From Ursus arctos (Eukaryota; Chordata; Mammalia; Carnivora; Ursidae): a stretch of 64,000 nucleotides of DNA. The stretch lies in contig NW_026622841.1 of the NCBI RefSeq assembly GCF_023065955.2, forward strand, positions 17,432,501-17,496,500, given 5' to 3'. A program made the position numbers and the translations under genes. Of the stretch, positions 21,350-33,440 are shown in pieces; positions within the stretch are counted from its first letter, which is position 1; every line of letters starts with the position of its first letter. Under the pieces are notes generated by a model. It was not told where the DNA came from. It did no database searches and saw only the letters and a list, made by a program, of their open reading frames with translations.

Positions 21350-24100
21350 ATAAACTTTGAGACAGTTTCTTGCAGAAAATTTATTGCGAATGTATTCAGG
21401 AGGGACATCTAGGGACATCCCTTCCATCTAGAGGGAAAGGCAGGATTGGGCAGAGGGAGACACCGACCTGTAGTTCTGTGGCAACAGCGGCCTCAGCTGA
21501 TCCTGCAGGGAACTCTGGACCTGCGCGGGTGCTTCGCAGCCATACTGAGGCACTGGGACCCGGACCTTTGTATCCCTTCATAAGCTAGTCATTGGCTATC
21601 GCTAGTCCCCTTGTAGGGACCATCATCCCGGTTGGGGCAGATCCCTGCTAGCTGGGATTGCCAGTGAGGAACTCAGCTGTGAGTTGCCATCATGCAGTAC
21701 TCTGAGCAGCTGGGACACGAGTGTGTCTGTCCTGAGGCAGGGCTCTGGGTGGAGCACCTTAGTGTGTGCCACGGCCCATCCCCCATGCCGCTCAAGTCCA
21801 CTTCCTTTTTATAATACGCTCACCCTATCTAGGAACATCTTCTATTGAATTTTGGTTGGTCTTGTTTCCTTGGGACTTAAAAATGAAGGTTTAGTAAGGA
21901 AATACTATAACTTTTGCTTCTACAGTAGATCTCAAGGCTGTACCATTCATTCTAGATCCCTTTCAGCCCTGGCTAGCTCCTCTGCTGGTGTGGGTGGCTG
22001 ATCCCCTAGAGGAGCCTGAGCCCCTGGTGACTATGCCCCAGGTTACTGTGCCCCTGTCAAGTTATGGCTCTTGTTCTTATCCATTTGCCACTCAGTGGTA
22101 AGCATGGGGGCATCAAGGGATACCCAAATTTGCCTTGATTGCCAGACACATTCTTCCCTCCTTCCACTATGGAGCTTAAGCGAAGCCGCTCACGTGGGCA
22201 AGGGGCAACTTCCCTTACCAGTATGGCTTATGCCTTTGCTTGCCTGCCGTCCTTCTGGCATGAAAATCCCAAAGTAATTGGGTGACAGCTATAGCTTGAA
22301 GTTCAAAGGGACTCTTACTGTGTCCCTAGGTAGAGGTATTCCTCCTTTGAGAATTAGGATCTTTAGACACACAGAGCCTAAACTTGCATGGATAACAAGC
22401 ATAAATACCCCAAGTGGGTTACTGGTGGCAGGGGTGATAAATAGTTGTGCCTTTTAGTTCTTGGCCCTATGTATTCTGCCTGATGGGAACACGGAACCAT
22501 GTACTGGTCATTTTGAGTATATGTTGGGTTCTGGACGGTAGTGAGCCTTCCCTGTCCCCAAGGTGGCCCCTCACCTGTGTCATTAGGAAGCCGTTCCACT
22601 GCTCTTCCAGACTAGAGGCTTCTCAGTACTACAGTATGTGAAAAGACCAGTGGTTCTCATGGTCACATGCCCCCTGCCCCAGTACCTCTGCTGCAAAGTG
22701 GGTCACTTGGTCTGAGGTAGTTTTTTGTGGAATCCCATGTTGGTGGATCAAACACTCTTTTTTTTTTTTCCAGATGAATCAAACATTTTGTTTGATTAAA
22801 GCAAGCAAGGAACTACTCACTTATTCTCTACTTAAAAGTCATACTTAGGCAAAAATATTCAGGCCTATATTGAAAACACCACCCTGATAGTTTCTAGAAC
22901 ATGATTCGCCACTCAATACCCAAGCCGTTGAGATTTAAAATCATGTTTGGCAGTGCACCACAGGATTCTAAGTAAGAAGGACTTCAGCCATATCACCTTG
23001 AATTTCTTGATTATCTTGTCATGTTTTCTATCCGTGGGAACAATTAGTTCAGCTTCCTTAACCATATAACCTAAACCCGATGCTTCCTGGATGTAAAAGG
23101 CTGAGTCCCTCCCAAACACTCTTCTAAGTCTTCGGATAGTGATACTGTTCAGGGCTGTGGGCGGGAAAGGCAAACATGTAGCTGGAATAGGATCTTTCCC
23201 AGCCAAGATGAATTACAGCCTTTTGCAGGATAGAAGAGGTCCAATGTAGTTGACTTACCACCAGCTGGCTGGTTGATGATGGTGCCATGTGTGGGTATTT
23301 GGTAATATTTGGTGCTGGCACTTGGTAATTGAGATCCTGTGCCATTGGACTCATTCATAGTCTTCATCCCTGCAGTCACGGCTGCTATGTTTATTCATGC
23401 ATTCGGCGCTGGGGTGACTGGTAACAAAGATAGCCCAATTCACTGTCAACTTGGTTGTTTAATCTCTTCCATCAGAGATGCCCTCTGGTTGGAATGAACA
23501 TGTGATACAAAGATCTTCAGTGTTCATGCCCACTCTCACAGGTCATCCAAATGCCTCTTCTCAAACCTCTTTCTCCCCAAGGTTCCAGATTATCCCCCGC
23601 CATGCCCCTGACTAACTGGCTAGGCCATTGTCCTGGAGTTAATGTATATTTCAACCTCCAACCGTTTGCTTTCTGCACAAAGTAGAGGATGGGTGCATCA
23701 CTTGAAGCTTTGCCTTCTGGGGAGAGTGCTGTCTTCTGGGCTCCCCCTGAGTGGGCTGTAGTGCAGCAGCAGCTAAGCCTCTTCCCTCCTATGTCTCCAG
23801 GGCCTGAGAGGCTCCCTGCAGCCATAGGAGAGGGCCTGGTGCCACAGTCCTGGAGGACACGTGGGTTTGTGCCACTTGCTTACGCAGCCGTACATGTGCT
23901 CTCTGAACCTGCTGATGCCTGACCCCTGTTGGAGCACTTTCATTTTTAATGAGTTCTTCTTCTTCTTTTAATCTCAAAAAGTTGATGGTACCATGCCATC
24001 TAGGAGGGTTCAATGACCTAATAAGTTCTGTATTTCCTGGCTTAAGGATTAAGTAACAGCTTGCAAGAATAAATGCTGGTAACAATTGCCCATAGTTGAG
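21350..24100 (-). mobile_element. Decayed ERV-L-like endogenous retrovirus relic
   Basis: This 2.7 kb region has no SINE, and its minus-strand frames at 22913-23206, 23124-23379 and 23517-23825 are broken and overlapping, reading like retroviral pol (RNase H and integrase side). For example, the frame ending near 23520 has the spacing of an ERV-L RNase H. Toward 21350 the minus strand holds an AATAAA-type segment, which could be LTR-derived. Every frame is interrupted by stops and frameshifts, so it is an ancient non-functional relic. Subfamily and precise ends cannot be set by eye, and ERV-L is the best guess. Confidence 0.5.
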
Positions 24101-24324
24101 CTGCATCTAGGAAATTTGGCCAAGGACTAAAAGGAATTTCAGAGAGAGACAAAATACCTCCAATGTCCAAACAGCTAGGGCTGGCTGAAGCTAACGTATG
24201 AAGGAGGCAGGGTTTGTTTTTTCTTTTTATGCAGTTTTGTACTGAAATGTTTTTATAGTAAAAATTGTAATGTACTTGCGTTTTGGTGTTTAAACAACCC
24301 AGATTAAAGTCTTATGTCTATTAT

Positions 24325-24377
24325 CTTCCAGCTGTGTAATCTCAGGCAAATTATTATTATTATTATTTTTCAGAAAT

Positions 24378-24420
<43 letters not shown>

Positions 24421-24650
24421 TTTTAGTGATTTCTACACCCAACATGGGGCTAGAACTCACGACCCCAAGATTAAGAGTCACACACTCTACCGATTGAGCC
24501 AGCCAGGCACCCCTCTGAAGCAAATTGTTTAATCTTTCTGAAACTCAGTTTGCTAGCTGAAGATTATAATGAGTAGTATGTACCTCATGGGGTTATTATG
24601 AGGATTAAGTGAGATCTTCTTTGCCTGGCATATAAAGGTTGCCCTTTAAA
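24325..24650 (+). repeat. MIR split by a SINE
   Basis: 'agctgtgtaatctcaggcaaatt' (24332-24352) and 'gtttaatctttctgaaactcagtttgct ... cctcatggggttattatgaggattaagtgag' (24526-24615) are two halves of one MIR. The younger short SINE at 24372-24514 lies between them. Confidence 0.75.
24372..24514 (-). mobile_element. Short SINE with (TTTA)n tail, minus, inside a MIR
   Basis: (ttta)n at about 24375-24425, then 'tttctacacccaacatggggctagaactcacgacc' and the head 'gagccagccaggcacccc'. The flanking 'gcaaatt' on both sides is part of the duplicated MIR target. Confidence 0.9.
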
Positions 24651-25068
24651 TGCTGAGTAAATGATTGGACAAACGATGGTTGCTTTGAGCTGGCATGTGC
24701 ACAGTGCCTTGTGCAGGACCTGTTGTGAAGGACGGGTGAAGGGGAAGAGGAAAAAGGATCAAGAGGAGCTGGGGTTGCCTCAGATGTCAGTCTCTGCAAG
24801 CTGGCAGGTGGCAGGTACTTAGAATGTTCAGGTTCTGTGAGCATCTAGAACTGTCACCCCCAAATCACTGAGAAATTACAGGGGGGCCACGGGTCTTATG
24901 CAGAGGGAGTGAGAATGATGGGCAAAACCATTGTAAGGGGTGATCCAAGTGACAATTATATTCCTTGAAACTCCCCCTCTTCTCAGTCCTCTGTTTTGCT
25001 TTTGAGGTCCCACCCATCTTCAGCCTACTACCTAGTTTGCTTAAGCTCTTCTCCTCCCCATCCTCTTT

Positions 25069-25259
25069 TTTTTTTCTTTTTAAGATTTTACTTATTTATT
25101 TGGTGGGGAGAGCACAAGTTGAGGACAGGAGCAGACGGAGAGGGAAGCAGACTCCCCGTTGAGCAGGGAGCCCAGATGTGAGGCCTGATCCCAGAACCCT
25201 GGGATTGTGACCTGAGCTGAAGGCAGGCGCTTACCCAGCTGAGCCACCCAGGTGCCCTG
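25069..25259 (-). mobile_element. SINEC, minus
   Basis: 'tttttttctttttaagattttacttatttattt' tail and 'gagccacccaggtgccc' head. The TSD ccccatcctcttt lies at 25056-25068 and 25260-25272. Confidence 0.95.
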
Positions 25260-25579
25260 CCCCATCCTCTTTCCTCCTGCACCTTTCCAGGTGTTTCCCC
25301 GGTTCGGTTTGTCTTCCATTTCTCACTTCATCTGTTCCGTGCAACCTTCTGGGGTGAATACCTTCTCCTCGTTACTTTGAACCAAATGGGCAGGTCCCCA
25401 GGTAGCACAGGATGGATCTTGTCTGCGGAGAGCTACATTTCTGCAGAGTGGCCATCATAGTGCTCCGAAAAACAAAAAAAATACTGGCTCAATACATATC
25501 TGTTGGGTAATTATCATGTGTGTCTCTTCAGTCTCACTGAAGAGACCTTACAACAAATAAACAGAGAACTCTGATTCAT

Positions 25580-26030
25580 TTTCAGTGTGCCTTTGGAGAC
25601 ATCATGTTACCTCCCTGAGCCTCAGTTTCCTAAGTTGAGAGTATTGGGTGTGATCACTAAGGTCTTTTCCAGTAAGAAAGTACATGATTCTAGGAAGTAG
25701 GAGGGCAATAACTTATATACTATCAGATCTTTGCACGCTGGCTCTGGGTCATTCAGGTCCCCTAGTCACTCTACCGCATGGCCCCAGCTTTTAATTTCGG
25801 ATGGTGGTACGTTCAAGGAAGAAACTGCCTGCCTTCCTCTCATCCTTCCTTTTTTTCCCCCCTTTCCTTCCTATTTATTTGTTTATTGTCTGTCTCTCCT
25901 CACTAAAATGTGAGCTGCCGGGGTTCAGGGCCCATGTTTTATTCAGTTGTTTCCCTAGCATGGATAACGGTGCCTGGTGCCTGGTAGGTGCTCTGTAAAT
26001 ATTTGTTCAGTGAATGACCGAGGTCCATTA
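25580..26030 (+). repeat. MIR piece and L2 3' end
   Basis: 25600-25690 ('ttacctccctgagcctcagtttcctaag') is MIR-like. 25870-26030 ('aaatgtgagctgccggggttcagggcc ... gtgcctggtaggtgctctgtaaatatttgtt') is a typical L2 3' end. Confidence 0.7.
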
Positions 26031-27929
26031 AACTGGATAAATGAATAGCCAGACTCGTTGCCACTAGATGAATTCTAATAGTTCATCGTGTATTCCATCT
26101 AGAACTACGCATCATTTGGGCCAGGTAAGTGGGTTTCCTCGTTGCCTGCAAGTCTCAGGGCAGGAAGTGCCACCACATCTTCAGCTGCTTAGACATTACA
26201 CTTGCCATGCTGTTCCTTTTGCCTTTTATATCATGCAGTGGCTTCTTAGAGCCCAGGCTTTAGGAACCACACATGATGGTGGCCCCAGCCTTGTGAATAT
26301 GATTTGAGGATTTCTTTTAATTTATAAGCTCTTTGGACCAGTCCTTTCTCCCTTTTGAAGCAAGTCTGGAACCATCATTTGGTAAATCCTGTTGATACTT
26401 TTTCATCTCCCACTGGCTGGTTCATTACACTGTCTGGTTTATATGGTCTCCCCATAGATTGTCAGCTCATTTGTATGGTGGTTTGTTCTATCTACAGTGC
26501 TCCATTGTTTTCAAAGAAAAATAGTATTCACCAGCGAGCATGGCTGCGGATCTTTCTCTGCTGAGACTCTGGAGATAAAACTGCTCCACAGATGAATGCT
26601 TGCTTGAGGCCCAGGGCTAGTGGAATTTAGTGCCTTTCTGAAACTGAGTGTTTTGGGTAGGGTGGTGATCTGGAACAGCTGGGACCTCTAGGATGGAAAC
26701 AAGAGTCAATCTTAGTCTAATTGTAGAGCAAGGGCAAGGGGAGGGTGGGAAGAATGATGAATGTGTACCAGGGTCTGTGTTGTGCACAATTATCTCAGTT
26801 AATCCCCTGGCAAAACAGGAGAAAACCAGTGCTCATTGATTTAAATACCTACAGTGAATAGGCTGAGCTTGCAACTCAACACAGCCCTGGCAGACATCAA
26901 AGACCATGACTTTTTTCACTATATCATGCAGTGCCCAGAACAGTGCCTGATACATCAGGGAATCTTCATTGAATGAATGAATGAATGAATGTTGACCAAG
27001 CTTGGTTTTACTTCTTTGCAATTTCCATTTTGATGCCCTTTTTTCTATCGTACTCCAGAAGTGCTGACCACTTAGCCCCACTCCTTAACTTCGGTGCTCC
27101 CTGTGGGTCTGCTATTCTCTGAACTCGAAGATCCATGCTTTACCTTGCAAACTGAGCTCTCCACACATCCGGACCTTCCAGTCTTGCTCCTACTCTTTTC
27201 AGGACCTTTGCTAGGAGTTTGGTAAAATTACATGTGCCTCTGTGTTTATGGTGCTCATTATGCCCTTTCCGGGGTCCTTCTTGAAGACTTACTTTAGCGC
27301 AAAGATAGATCTCTGATAGCAGCTGTTTCAGGGACAGTTGCAGATAGGTAGAGGGGTTAGATTTTGGGTTGGAGGGAACTTGAATGTCTTTCAAGTTGTC
27401 CTAGGCCTTCTGTTCCTTCTACTTGTGCTGATGAGGCAGAATTGAGAGGGAAACTTAGGTGCAAGGAGAGTGTGTTTGGGAGATAGAACAGGGGATTGAA
27501 GAATATTCCAGCTATGAGGAAGGAACCATCAGCAGGCAGACCAAGACCTTTAAGTTTCTAATGCTGGAGAATGAAAACAAAATCTCTTCTCCAGACTTCT
27601 TCCCTAGATTTTAGGGAAGGGGGATGGGGGATTTTGTTTTCCTACCTTTTAAGAAAATGTGACTCTGTATATAACAATCTATCCTAAGAACCTATCCATC
27701 ATAAATAGGGAGATTTAGAAACAGAGCTTTGAAGACTTAAAGGCCCCCAAACGACTGCATCAGTGGTACTCACTTCACTCCACCGCCCCGCTTATCAGGG
27801 GTGCCTGCTTACTGAAGCCCAGCCCCATGATCTGAGAAGTCTAGAAGCTTAGAGGGCAGCCCCTTCGATTGTTTTCAGGTAGTAGGGCTAGGAAATCCTC
27901 TTCTTGTGACTTCCATCCTTTAGCCTGTG
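26031..27929. other. Intergenic sequence with minor old repeats
   Basis: An L2-like end with (GAAT)n lies at about 26925-26992 ('cagtgcccagaacagtgcctgatac'). No gene and no young transposon was seen in the rest. Confidence 0.45.
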
Positions 27930-28140
27930 TGTGGCCCTGAACAGATTCAGTCCTCTGCCAGGCACAGCTCCAGCTATCTCAGCCGGCAGAGGGTTAATTA
28001 TGCATGCAGCTCTGCTCTGCAGAGGGAAAGCACAAAAGGCAGGGTAGAATTAAAGTCACAGAAGCAGTACTTCCTAGCTGATGGTCCTCTGCCCCACATC
28101 ACCAAACACAGAAATGTGGGTAAAAGCTGCAAACACGGGT
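27930..28140. promoter_or_regulatory. Candidate conserved noncoding element
   Basis: This repeat-free stretch contains gggttaattatgcatgcag, a composite homeodomain/POU-type site, next to an E-box-like and GC-balanced segment. It is flanked by ordinary intergenic DNA. The call rests only on motif density and the absence of decay, so it is a hypothesis. Confidence 0.3.
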
Positions 28141-28599
28141 CCCAGGTTTTCTGTTGACTGTGTGACGGATTCTCTGCCTCTGGGCCTCTGCATTTTCATT
28201 TGGAATTTCTGTCAGTGACTCTAAGCACCAGAGAAATAATCCTTGCTTTCTCAATCTCTCTCTCTCTGTGTAATAAGGAGTAGGTGGGGTAAGTTGTTAG
28301 GAGGGAAGGATCTCAGAGATCTAGATTATTCTATAATTGATAAAGAAGGAAGACCCTTCTGAAATTTTTGCACAGTTCTCAAGTAAAGTCACTGCATATA
28401 CCATAGCCATAAATAATCACTGACTTTGATTAATCATTGAAGATAGGGTCCAACTTTCAAATGGTCTCCTTTTGGACACAGCATCATTCATGTTTAGTTG
28501 GTATTTACTGAGTGTCTACTGAGTGGATAATCCTGTTGCTGCTTCTACATGGAAAGCATTGTTTAAGCCACCTGTGGGTTTGAGATTGACCAGGAAAGA

Positions 28600-28800
28600 A
28601 AAGTCAGTGATATTGGTCAAATCATCGTAATTGTAGCCACCATTTATTGAGTGCCTATTCATTAGATAGATATTGTATGATTTATGTAACCCCTGCTCTG
28701 CCACCCCTCACTGTGACATCCTTGCCAAATAGCCATTATCAGAGGTTCTGCAACCAGGATCTGCCAGAGCTGGGGCTGCAGTTCAGGCTCTTCTGACTAC
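28600..28800 (+). repeat. MIR/MIR3-like remnant
   Basis: 'ccaccatttattgagtgcctattc', 'gtaacccctgctctgcc' and 'gagctggggctgcagttcaggctct' follow a MIR-type order. Confidence 0.55.
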
Positions 28801-29289
28801 ATAGCATTGGGTCTCTCCTGGAAGTCACATTGCTTCCCCAGAGGGATGGGGGCAGGAATCAGTCACAAGGCAACAACAACAACTTTGTGCTGAAAACATG
28901 GTGAGTTCAGTCCAGTCCACACAGCCTCACTGAGCATGCAAACGTCTTGTAGGGTAAGTTTAGTCTAGGCAGACATCATGGAGGGGGTGTCTCCTTGGCA
29001 AACCATAAAAGGAAGGGGGAATTCAGATTCATGGGGAGATCCACTTGGGCTTGCCTTGGTTTTGGTTTGCTTTGGGATCAAATATAACTGACAAATGGAA
29101 AAGCTACTCTCCCTTCTCTCCCTCCCTTTTTCCTTCAGTAAGGAGAAAGTCTAACTTAAACGAAGGGATCATCTCCCTCTGGCTCTCTCTTTTTGCCTGT
29201 GCTGAGGGTAGGAAAACCCATCTCCCTATTCATCTTCTTCTTGCCTCTCCTCTCAGACTAGAGTTCCCATCCTGTACTTTGTGGTTTTC

Positions 29290-30010
29290 ACTTTAACGAA
29301 TGTTAATGAGACGGCATTGTAATCACCGGATTTTATAAATATCTCATCCACAAATTGGACCACAAAACCCAAATGAGCCAGCTGAGCATCTATATTCCAT
29401 GAGCCTGTGTTTTCCCCACAGTCTTAGCCAAAGGATGTAAAACGTGTTCTTGCTTTGAAGCTGTTCAGGCCCATGGGTGTTAGATGCCGAGGACAACTGC
29501 TGTTTGCCCAGCCCTAAGTCAAGTGGCTTGTTGGGTACGAGCCTTTCACAGAGTCCTGGGTGATGTAAGGGATTTAGGCTTGATCAATTATACCCTTTTC
29601 AAGTTAACGCTAGAAAAATGAGAAATTGATTTTTTTGACGAAACAATATTTTAGAAATTCAGGATATAAAAATGGGATTTGACCTCTCTTATCAAGTCAG
29701 CTATCATCATGATGATTACAGTCTACAATTATGCCATATTTTGTATGTCACGGCCTAACGCGATCAGCTTGTCAGATTTGTTCGGGGAGAGGGTAGAGCA
29801 ATGATAAAGCATCCAGCTGTGACTGCTTTGTGGTGTGAAGGGGAGAACCTGGAAGATCCATCTTATTCCGCAAATTTGCTGGAGTGAGCATCCTCAGACA
29901 CGGGCATCAGAATCTAACAATCCTGCTTAATCTCTCTGCAGAGATCTAATAAGCAAAAGCAATATTGAATGATTTTTCTGGTGTTTCATATTTGTTCCTG
30001 GTATTTCTTA
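29290..30010. promoter_or_regulatory. Candidate conserved noncoding enhancer
   Basis: This is 700 bp without recognisable repeats. It is rich in intact homeodomain-like words (ttaatgag, gatcaattata, gatgattac, caattatgcc). It also holds ATCAAT/ATTGAT sites (tgatcaatta at about 29582, aaattgattt at about 29624), the core bound by ONECUT factors. It looks like a developmental enhancer in the intergenic space beside ST8SIA3, but no conservation data were available. Confidence 0.35.
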
Positions 30011-30189
30011 TTTTAATGCTTCTATTATTATACCTAAATCATAACCAGATAATAAGTGAAGAGATAATGTATATTCCAGTCCGTTTACTCACTGATACGT
30101 TAAACAGCATTTAGAAGGTAGGATTGAACTTTACGCACTGTTGTATCCTCGGTACCGAGCACGCTGCTTGGCCCACGGGAAGGATTTAA

Positions 30190-31340
30190 TTCCTCTGCGT
30201 TGAATATTTGTAAATAATAGTCCACCCTTCGAGCTGTCTGAAAAAATAGTCCCTAGGCTTCCCCCCTGCAGTAATAGAAAAGAAATCCCAATTCTTTAAA
30301 ATTGGCCTGTAACAAATGATGCTTGCTTTGGGCAAGTGATTGTTTGCAAGGTGGTTAGTTAATCCAAACATTTGAGTGGCCTGGTGAGTGAAACAAAAAA
30401 TAAATAAAGTGGAAGGAGAACTTGAAAGATTTTGTTACAAACAACCACCACCACCACCACCTCCCTTCACATATGGGAACCTGAAATGACTGTAACTTTA
30501 ACTTCTTACTGTTAATTTCCAGGTACTTTGATATTTTTCAATACCAGTTATTTAATCACTAATTTAAAATGTCATTATAATCATATACTGAATTCTTGGA
30601 ACTGCTCTCAGAATTTCTGTTCCAGAACAGAATATATTGACTTTTTTGTCTACTCATTCACTAATAATACACTTTTAATTATAGTAACTCTTTTATATGT
30701 TTTAACATCTGCCAAGGCTAGTCATTCATTATTAATTGTTTTTCAATAATTTTTTGGGTTATTTTTATATAGCTATTTTTTAGGCTGAACTTAATAGACA
30801 TTTCGTCAGGTTAAGTTGTCTTTTGCTTGCTCTCTGCCTTCTGTTCCCAAAATCTGGTTGGAATTTTTATGGGAACTGTGTTACATTTATTTATTAATTT
30901 ATGGGAAAATTGACCAATTTATGATGTTCCATCTCTCCATTTGATGTTCTATCTCCCAGTGTAGAGGCAACACTGTAGCAGGGAAACAAGCAGACTAAGA
31001 ATCAAGGCACGTGGAGTTTAGTCTCTGCTCAGTCGCAACTGTGTGCCTGTTGATGTTGTTTTCTTGTCTCGGATGTTGAAAAACATAAATATATTTACAT
31101 ATCTGCAACTTTAATATTTATGGATTTATTATTTATTTATTTATTTATGATTTATTATCCTTTGTTTGATAGAATGTGGATACCCTCTCCTTAATTCTGG
31201 GATTTAGGGTCAGATAAAAAATGAGGTCATAACTCATTATCTAGAGGGCTTCTAAGTCTGGTTAAGGAATAGGAAGTTACAAAAGACCATTGTTTCCACC
31301 CTACAAAGGAGAATAAGCCAGATAAGCTACAAAATCATAA
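30190..31340. other. Intergenic AT-rich sequence
   Basis: An L2-like end lies near 30130-30210, a (CCA)n run at 30445-30462, and a tatttattta tract at about 31110-31150. No gene was recognised. Confidence 0.45.
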
Positions 31341-31641
31341 CTTTAAAAACTCATCAGACACAATAGCAACCCAAGTATCCGTGGAGGGGTGAACAGATAA
31401 ACAAGATGTGGTATCTACATACAATGAAATATTCAGCCTTAAAAATAAAGGAAATTCTGACACGTGACAACCTGGATGAACCTGGAGGACAATATCCCAA
31501 GTGAAATAAGCTGGTTACAGAAGGACATAGATCATTGGCTCTGCTCACATGAGGTGTCCAGAGTAGTCAAATTCATAGAGTCAGAAAGTAGATTGGTTGT
31601 TGTCAGGGGCTGGGAAGAAAGAGAATGAGGAGTCAATTTTA

Positions 31642-31848
31642 TTTTATTTTATTTTATTTTTTTTAAAGATTTTATTTTATTTATGTGACAGAGACAGCCA
31701 GCGAGAGAGGGAACACAAGCAGGGGGAGTGGGAGAGGAAGAAGCAGGCTCCCAGTGGAGGAGCCTGATGTGGGGCTTGATCCCAGAACGCCGGGATCACG
31801 CCCTGAGCCAAAGGCAGACGCTTAACGACTGCGCCACCCAGGCGCCCC
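31642..31848 (-). mobile_element. SINEC (young subtype), minus
   Basis: (attttatttt)n plus 'tttaaagattttatttt' tail and 'gccacccaggcgcccc' head. The TSD gaggagtcaatttta lies at 31627-31641 and 31849-31863. Confidence 0.96.
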
Positions 31849-32014
31849 GAGGAGTCAATTTTAAATGGGTACAGAGTTTCAGTTAGGAAAGATGGGAAAG
31901 TTCTGGAGATGGATGGTGGTGCTGGTGCCACAACAATGTGAATGTACTTAATGCCACTGAAATGTACACGTAAAAATGAATAAATGGTAAATTTTATGTT
32001 ATGTATATCTTATT

Positions 32015-32215
32015 TATTTATTTTTATTTATTTTTTAAAGGTTTTATTTATTTATTTGAGAGAGAGAGAGCACAAGCAGGGGAAGGGGCAGAGGAAGAGG
32101 GAGAAGCAGGCTCCTTGTTGAGCAGGGAGCCCAAAATGGGCTCCATCCCAGAACACCGGGATCATGACCTGAGCCGAAGGTAGATGCCTAACTGACTGAG
32201 CCACCCAGGCACCCC
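32015..32215 (-). mobile_element. SINEC, minus
   Basis: 'tttttaaaggttttatttatttatttgagag' tail and 'gagccacccaggcacccc' head. The TSD is gttatgtatat(c/t)tta at about 31998 and 32217. Confidence 0.94.
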
Positions 32216-32419
32216 TGTTATGTATATTTTATCACAGTCAAGAAGAAACCCTGAGAACTGAGGACAGAAAGAAACTTGAAGGAAATACAATCCAGGAGTA
32301 TTAAGATAATGAAGTAAATAAGCTATTTCTGGGTGGGAAGAGCAAGACAGTGGAAGGGAGAAGAACATGCCAGAGGCAGGGATAAGAAGCCAGCTGAGCT
32401 TCAGGTAACTTCAAAAAAT

Positions 32420-33260
32420 TAAGTCTTCTATAGGTCTGTAATTGACATATAACACATTTCAAATATTTAAAGTGTAAAATTGGATGCATTTTGACATTAT
32501 TATATACTCGTGAAACTATCACCACAATCAAAATAATGAACATACTGCCTCCAAAAATTTCTTTGTGTCCGCTCTCTAATCCTTCCTTCTCAGCTCTCTC
32601 CCACCCCTTGCCCTCCTCCCCAGGCAGCCAATGATCAGCTTTTTGTCACTATAGATTAGTTTGTATTTTCAAGAATTTTATATAAATGGAGTCATGCAGT
32701 ATGAACTCCTTTAGGCTTGGCTTTTTTCACTCAGCATAATTATGTTAAGATACATCTATATTCTTGAGTGTTTCAGTAGTTCGTTTCTTTTTATTGTGAA
32801 GTAGTATTTCATTGTGTGGCTACTCTCCACAATTTTTAACCATTCATCTGCTAATGGACATTTGGTTGTTTCCAGGTTTTGGCTGCTGCAAATAGAGCTG
32901 CTGTAAGTATTTGTGCACAAGTCTTTACATGGACATATGCTTTCTTTTCTTGGGTAAATACAAAGAAATAGAGTAACTAGATTGTAGAGAAGATAGATGT
33001 CTAACTTTTAGAGAGACCATCAGATGGTTTTCCACAGTGGTTGTACCATTTTAAGTTTCCACCAGTGGGGTGTGAGAGCTCCAGTTTCTCCATGTCCTCA
33101 CCAACACTTGAGAGAATAAGTCTTTTTAATTTTAGCCATTTAAATGAGTATGTAGTGGCATTTCATGTTTTAATTTGTATTTTGCTAATGACTGGTGATG
33201 GTGAGCATCTTTTCCTGTGCAAATTTGCCATCTGTTCAAATCTTCTGGTGAACTTTTAGT
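32420..33260 (-). mobile_element. Old L1 3' end, minus
   Basis: The plus strand shows the reverse of an L1 3' UTR and ORF2 tail: 'taattgacatataacacattt', 'tggagtcatgcagtatgaac', 'tttcactcagcataat', 'tggttgtaccattttaagtttcc' and 'tttgctaatgactggtgatg'. It is tail-to-tail with the preceding plus-strand L1. Confidence 0.85.
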
Positions 33261-33375
33261 GGCCACATGTAGGTTGGCATGACCAGTTAGTATCTTAAGG
33301 AACTCCAGCCACAGACCAGGTTTGCACCACCTCATTAACGCTTTATAGTGGACTTCACTGAGTGCCCGGAGGTAG

Positions 33376-33440
33376 TATACTCTATTAGTTTTCTAGGGCT
33401 GTCGTAACAAAGTACCATAAGCTAAGCGACTTATACAACA
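33376..33440 (-). mobile_element. MaLR (MLT1/MST-type) LTR end, minus
   Basis: 'tattagttttctagggctgtcgtaacaaagtaccataagc' is the reverse complement of the conserved 3' end of MaLR LTRs (compare the plus copy ending at about 43075). It is truncated where L1 sequence starts. Confidence 0.65.

Larger units (their letters stand above)
31345..32250 (+). mobile_element. Old L1 3' end, plus, carrying two SINEs
   Basis: The sense-strand L1 ORF2 C-terminal and 3' UTR text is 'gcaacccaagtatccgtggaggggtgaacagataaac', 'gaaataagctggttacagaa', 'ttgttgtcaggggctggg' and 'ttaatgccactgaaatgtacac', ending near 'tgtatattttatc'. SINECs at 31642-31848 and 32015-32215 interrupt it. Confidence 0.85.

Noticed and set aside
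23517..23825. 102-codon minus frame as a novel gene
   Set aside because: It fits a broken retroviral pol segment within the relic at 21350-24100.
24396..24514. tRNA-like sequences (boxes A and B in several places)
   Set aside because: They are the tRNA-derived heads of SINEs, flanked by TSDs and tails, and do not fold into intact tRNA genes.
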